Positions 59,956 through 64,000 of a DNA stretch of 64,000 bases are shown here, in pieces. How positions within the stretch are numbered: position 1 is the stretch's first letter; the number at the start of each line of letters is the position of its first letter. A program made the position numbers and the translations under genes. The notes under the pieces were generated by a model. That model ran no database searches and was not told where the DNA came from. It saw only the letters and a list, made by a program, of their open reading frames with translations. Source of the stretch: Gaeumannomyces sp. JS-464 (lineage: Eukaryota > Ascomycota > Sordariomycetes > Magnaporthales > Magnaporthaceae); the NCBI GenBank assembly GCA_002197995.1, contig NGZR01000001.1, positions 1,550,001 through 1,614,000 on the forward strand. The letters run 5' to 3'.

Positions 59956-60396
59956 CTAGGCGTCGCCGTTTTTAACGTTATAAATTCGGTCGCGCGGTTT
60001 GTAATTTAAACGTTTGTAATTGCGATTTTTATTACGACGGTTACGGCTGCCACTTTTTTTATAATCGTTTTTGCGATTATTACAGTTTTTATAATTGTTT
60101 CGTTTATAATCGTTTCGTTTATAATCGCGATTTTTATCGCGATGGTAATCCTTACGGTTAAAATTACAGCGAAAGTCGTAATAGCGAAAATCGTAACGGC
60201 GAAAATTTAAATGGCGGTAATTTCGATTATAATCCCGACGTTTATTACGAGATTTGTTATAATAGCGATTGCTAAATTTGCCAAAGCTGTAATTATCGCG
60301 TTTGCTATTGTAATTGTCGTTATAGCTTTTATTGCGAAAGTTATGTTTTTTAATTATAGTATTAAAATAATGCTTTAGGGTTACGGTAATTAGCAT
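59956..60396 (-). pseudogene. Arg/Asn/Tyr-rich Gag region of family 2
   Basis: A 146-codon open frame of mostly Arg, Asn, Tyr, Lys and Asp (NYKRNDYKRNN-type). It sits upstream of the reverse transcriptase on the same strand, where a basic Gag linker would be. RIP (Arg/Gln/His codons to Lys/Tyr/stop) may have increased the Asn/Tyr share. The frame stays open because such codons rarely mutate to stop. Confidence 0.5.
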
Positions 60397-61020
60397 TAAA
60401 TTGTTTTTTTTAATATAGCGAAGGTATTTAGCGCGAGTTTTTATCGATTTAAAAGCTTTTAGCCGCGTTTAAATGCTTAAATTAAAACGGTTCCAAATTT
60501 GGATTATAATGCCGTACTAGTTGCCGTTTTGGGTAATGCCTATGCCTTTAGCAAAACGGAGCATTTTAAAAACGAATTAGTGTAAAGCGGATTCGTTTAT
60601 AGCCAGGTTTCGAAAAGTAAAAGTCGTTTTAGTAAAAAGCTTAATAGTTTTGCTAGCGTTTAAAGCGAATTATTATTTAAAAGTTATAAAAATGCTATTA
60701 AGCTTTAAACTTTTAAAATGGCGCGTTTTTTACGATTAAGTTAGCTATTTTACCAAATGGCTATTAAACCGTTAAAAAGGGTTTAAAAAAGGTTAAACAG
60801 TTAATAATTAACGTTTTATACCGTGTTTAGGTTTTCGCGGAAAATTTCAATCCGTTCGGTAAAAAAGTAAACGTTTGTAAAAATTGCTAGTTTAAATCGA
60901 ATAGGATGTTTTAATTATCGGGATTTTTTTAATAAAATCGAAAACTTCGATTATTTTTCGTTTAAAAAAAGCGATTTTCGTTAAAACGAATGGATATGTG
61001 GCTATTAATTGTTTGTTATT

Positions 61021-61595
61021 TGTCACGGTGCAGTCGTTCTTTAATAAGGACTTCGCACGGTTGTAGCCCCAGCTATAACAACGTTCCTCTTTTGCCTTCG
61101 TGGTGCACGTGGATCAACCTTAGTCTTATCCCGTGACAGTTTGTTATAGCTCACATGGGTCGCTCGAGTTCAATCCCCGCACGGTCGCGCGCACAAGTTT
61201 TATCCGTGGCGCAACGGTCGCGTGCACGGAAGCCACTTATGGCGCTTCTTTTGCTGGGGCGGGGGCAATTGGCTCCAGCGATTCGAAAAGCCGACCGAGG
61301 CTTTTCGGGGGAAGCTTATTAAGCTTGATCGACCCCGCGGCACGTGCATTTCGGTGCATGGGCGCCAGCGCCTCGCTTGCGCAGCGCCAGCGCTAGCACC
61401 TTCCTTGTGCAGCGCACCCCTGGAAGGCAAACCTTAATAAGCAATTGGGGACCAATTGCGGTTTAAGGGTGGGGTATTATCACGGTGCAGTCGTTCCTTA
61501 ATAAGGACTTCGCACGGTTGTAGCCCCAGCTATAACAACGTTCCTTTTTTGCTTTCGTGGTGCACGTGGATTAACCTTAGTCTTGTCCCGTGACA
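61021..61595 (+). mobile_element. TRIM-like miniature element: 118-bp terminal direct repeats around 339 bp
   Basis: Repeats 61,021-61,138 and 61,478-61,595, each 118 bases with 8-base inverted termini (TGTCACGG/CCGTGACA). They differ at six sites, all transitions. The core is GC-rich and almost free of RIP. A purine stretch AAGGGTGGGG (about 61,464-61,474) sits just before the right repeat like a polypurine tract. The core has GTTCAATCC (B-box-like, about 61,169-61,177) and TGGCGCAACGG (A-box-like, about 61,206-61,216). No protein is encoded. TRIM is the best class by structure; a SINE captured between two repeats is possible. Confidence 0.75.
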
Positions 61596-61921
61596 AGTTA
61601 CCTATTAACGGCATTAGGATTTATTTAGTAATATCCATCCAGCACCTTTTTCGCTACCACGCTAAAAACGATCCCTTTTAGCGAATGCTGGCACTACTTG
61701 GCCTTATCGACTATACCCCGGTTAACGACGAATTCGATAACTTTAGCAACTTTAACGACAAATCGTTTAAAGTTAAACGCATTATTAACTATAAGGTTAA
61801 AAAGGGCGGCGTTATCGAATACTACGTAATTTGGAAAGGATACGAAAACTACGAAAGCTTTTAAAAGCTTAAAGCTAACTTTAAACACGCATTTAAAGTA
61901 ATCGAGGTTTACGAAAAGTCG
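61596..61921 (+). pseudogene. Family 2 integrase tail and chromodomain
   Basis: Reads PINGIRIYLVISIQHLF (the pre-chromodomain strand, HPVISVAQL in relatives), then after one stop VKRIINYKVKKGG, EYYVIWKGYENYESF-stop and HAFKVIEVYEK, a clear chromodomain (WKGY core). In phase with the minus-strand end at 47,917 when the inversion is undone. Confidence 0.8.
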
Positions 61922-62141
61922 CAAACAACTTTAACCGCGTTTAAAAGCAAAGTTAACGCTTTTGCTAACGGCTTTTTCCCGGCAGTTAACAACGTTTTTA
62001 AAGCTTAAAACCTACTCCGGTTAAGCGCGACCGTAAACGCCCGCGCGAAAATTAGGCGCTATAAAAGCGAAAAAAAGGAAAACATTATGCTATTTGTATT
62101 TAACATCGAAAACGGTGCCGTTTTTTTAAAAGGCCGGCATT

Positions 62142-62344
62142 TGTTACGGCTAGTAAGGCTTTAATTGTAAATAAAAAAGTTAAAACTAAAAACCTTTATC
62201 GTTAAATAAGGACGGAAGCTCCGCAAAGTGGATCCCGCATAAAAATATTTTAAATCTTTACAAAGCTAGGCTTCCAGCTTCCAACTTACTTCGAAATAAC
62301 ATCTTTTTGCTTTACCAATTTCTTTGCTTTCGATTGCGTTAACA
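62142..62344 (+). repeat. Family 2 LTR, right
   Basis: TGTTACGGCTAGTAAGG ... GATTGCGTTAACA, 203 bases. Confidence 0.85.
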
Positions 62345-63273
62345 GGCTATAAAAGCTACTATTCGACGGATTTCGAGCTTTATTACTAAAAATATAACAT
62401 TATTACGCTTTATATGCTTTCGCATTTGTTTCCTTTTTTTAACCGCTTAACGTTAAATGTTTTAACCTGCTAAAAAAAGCGTACGGTTAATAAATCGAAG
62501 GTTTTAAAAAATTACACGTTAATTACGTAATTAAAGTCGAGTTTCTTTCGGCGTTTAAAGCGTTATTTTTTAACTTTATAATTAAAAGAAACATTTGTAA
62601 AAGCTTTCGAAAAGCTAGTTTTACTTTTTTTAATCCGGATTCGGTTTTAAAAAAGCTGGATGTAAGGTTATAAATTTTAACTCCTTTAAGGAAGCTTTTA
62701 AACAACGCCGAACTTTAAACTTTTAAAACGCCGCGGATAGCTAAAAAAGCAACTTCGTAATCCGAATATATTAAAACTCGAATTACTAATTATTAAAGCA
62801 GTTTTTTAACACTTATATTAGCGGTTATAAGTTAAATCGCAAAATGAACGAAAGTAATAATGCATAAAGTGGCCCTTTTTTAAGCCGAAATGTTTACGCT
62901 TAAAAAGGCGAACGAAGCATTTAGCAAACGCCGAAAAGCCAAAAAAAACACGTGTTTAACTTAAAAGGTTATTTACTATCGAAAAAGTACGAAATGTTTT
63001 AAACCAGCAAAAGTTAAATAAATAATTATAATAAAAAAATGCGCGATTATAAGGGTTAAAAAAAAGGGCGACGACAACTCGTCGGCGATATAGCATTTAC
63101 GGTAAAACCGGATACAATGCGCGCATTTGTTAAAAAAAAGTAAAAAAGTTTAATATATACAGTTTTAAATAGTTTAAATGGATTCCTAGCGTTATTAGGT
63201 TAATATGCGCGTCGATTAACCGGAGGTCGAGTATAAGTGCGCGATAATGTGGTTTGCGCGATAAGGTGGTAAC
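62345..63273 (+). mobile_element. pogo/Fot1-type transposase remnant
   Basis: Plus-strand fragments YYSTDFELYY and NIITLYMLSH (the end of the DDE domain: FxxYCxxNNIITLCMPPHSSH in relatives), then SSFFRRLKRYF, KETFVKAFEK (the ENI..GF..AGL region), ANEAFSKRRKAKK and finally YGKTGYNARIC, a mutated zinc-knuckle CGKTGHNARTC. This order is that of fungal pogo-family DDE_1 transposases. The 5' part is missing at the family 2 LTR. RIP-damaged. Confidence 0.75.
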
Positions 63274-64000
63274 TTACGTTACCGGGCTTTAAAAGCGACA
63301 AGTTAATAAAAGTTAACCTAAAATAAAAGTACAAAATTAAAGAAATTTTAAACTATAAGTTAAAAATAGGCTTAAAAAGTACCTAATTAAATGGAAAAGG
63401 TACGGCCACGAGGAAAACACGTCGAAAAAAGCAACCGACTTTATAAGTTGCTAAAAAGCCCTAATAAAATACCAGCAAAAGCACTTACAAAAAGGTTAGC
63501 AAAAAAAAAAGGGTTTTAAAAAAGTCCGACATTGTTAAACTTTTCCTTAAACGGTCGTGCCGGGATTTAAACCTGAAACTTTAATAAAAAAAACTAAAAC
63601 TACACTACAATATGCTATAAACCTAAATAAATTGTTAAAAGCATCGCAACTTACTACGGTTAATAAAGGCAAGCAGGTTTAAGTTAAAATTAACCTTAAA
63701 CGATTGCTAATCGGGAAAAACGGTAAAAGCTACAAATAATTTAAACTGCGTGGCAATTTAGCAAGCCTTTCGGTCGGCCTCCTCCCGCTCGACACGTTCC
63801 AATTCCTCCACTAAGTTAATACCACGGCGCACCGCGCGTATTATTTTTTCCAACTATATCCGTTTTTGTTTTTAAAAACGAAAAACTTTTTCCTCCGCCT
63901 TTTCCAGCTCGGCTTTAAATTTGGAATGCTGCACGACGATATTTCGAAGTTTTATAAACGAAGGCTTTAAAATGTCGCACTTTAATCGGTTAATTTGAAA
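63274..64000 (+). mobile_element. Family 1 Gypsy fragment (3' end), runs off the window
   Basis: It starts at ACGTTACCGGGCTTTAAAAG, homologous to 44,494 onward: chromodomain remnants, then the tRNA-like antisense segment (63,550-63,620), then the 3' non-coding part with CTCCCGCTCGACACG. The 5' side is replaced by the pogo remnant. Confidence 0.75.

Larger units (their letters stand above)
47917..61020 (-). other. Inverted segment of the family 2 element
   Basis: Between the oppositely oriented 118-bp repeats all family 2 coding remnants are on the minus strand, while those outside are on the plus strand. Flipping it restores two 5-base target duplications and an in-phase integrase-chromodomain join. 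Confidence 0.88.
45888..62344 (+). mobile_element. Family 2 Ty3/Gypsy chromovirus with internal inversion and nested insertions
   Basis: LTRs of about 200 bases at both ends. Left part (46,088-47,798): plus-strand gag remnants. Middle (47,917-61,020): the rest of gag, protease, reverse transcriptase, RNase H and integrase, now on the minus strand. Right part (61,596-62,141): integrase tail and chromodomain, plus strand. Nested inside are a complete family 1 element (48,160-55,721), a solo 118-bp repeat (47,799-47,916) and a 575-bp element (61,021-61,595). Subtracting these with their duplications leaves about 8.2 kb. Left flank CAAAC and right flank GGCTA do not match, so its own target duplication is lost or the ends recombined. 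All frames are RIP-damaged. Confidence 0.8.

Noticed and set aside
61200..61430. Small open frames in the GC-rich core of the 575-bp element
   Set aside because: GC-rich DNA is open on both strands here; no conserved peptide features. tRNA-like boxes fit better.
31285..64000. AT-rich block as a centromere, mitochondrial insertion or CRISPR-like array
   Set aside because: The content is explained by RIP-mutated Gypsy, pogo and 118-bp elements. The repeats are not short, regular or spacer-separated. A centromeric role cannot be judged from sequence.

Overview
The window looks like chromosomal DNA of a filamentous ascomycete (Pezizomycotina, probably Sordariomycetes). The reasons are short GT-AG introns (about 65-160 nt) with CTAAC/CTGAC branch points, ascomycete gene families (septin-type GTPase, EI24/RRT8-like membrane protein, gamma-COP, FTA2-domain and FHA-kinase accessory families), and a right half with the hallmarks of repeat-induced point mutation (RIP): strong AT bias, TpA enrichment, and retrotransposon frames full of TAA/TAG. 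The species cannot be named from the sequence alone.

Layout. (1) 1-31,280 is GC-rich gene space. It holds a partial PD-(D/E)XK-like accessory protein (1-1,134), a decayed FHA-kinase gene (1,909-3,660), a septin-like GTPase (7,375-9,266, +), a 1,111-residue secreted Ser/Thr-rich protein with 13 CxGGxMxGPC modules (10,562-14,034, -), an 8-exon EI24/RRT8-like membrane protein (17,155-18,701, -), an unrecognised three-exon gene (20,775-22,303, +), a candidate 61-residue Cys-rich mini-gene (23,793-24,102, -), the COPI gamma subunit (26,436-29,554, +), and an FTA2-family gene with a premature stop (30,097-31,162, -). (2) 31,285-64,000 is an AT-rich block with no intact host gene. It is built of nested, RIP-damaged Ty3/Gypsy chromoviruses, pogo-type DNA transposon remnants and a very small 118-bp terminal-repeat element.

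The repeat block can be un-nested. Family 1 Gypsy (about 446-bp LTRs, TGTTACGACC...GTAACA) occurs as a minus-strand 3' half (34,549-38,760), a plus copy (38,761-45,887), a complete copy with a perfect CGCAT target duplication (48,160-55,721) and a fragment at the right edge. Family 2 Gypsy (about 200-bp LTRs at 45,888-46,087 and 62,142-62,344) contains that complete family 1 copy and two insertions of the 118-bp element.

The best finding is that the middle of the family 2 element (47,917-61,020) is inverted. The two copies of the 118-bp repeat at the breakpoints lie in opposite orientation and carry exchanged target-site duplications (AATAA/TAACT on one side, TTATT/AGTTA on the other). Flipping the segment back restores both duplications and joins the integrase frame to its chromodomain in phase. 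The 118-bp repeat pair at 61,021-61,595 flanks a GC-rich, barely mutated 339-bp core with tRNA promoter-like boxes, resembling a TRIM or SINE-like element that is not described here under any known name.

Caution on sequence quality: gamma-COP (twice) and the septin (once) each need one missing base restored to be open. Single-base consensus errors therefore probably exist, and some frameshifts in the accessory genes may share that cause.
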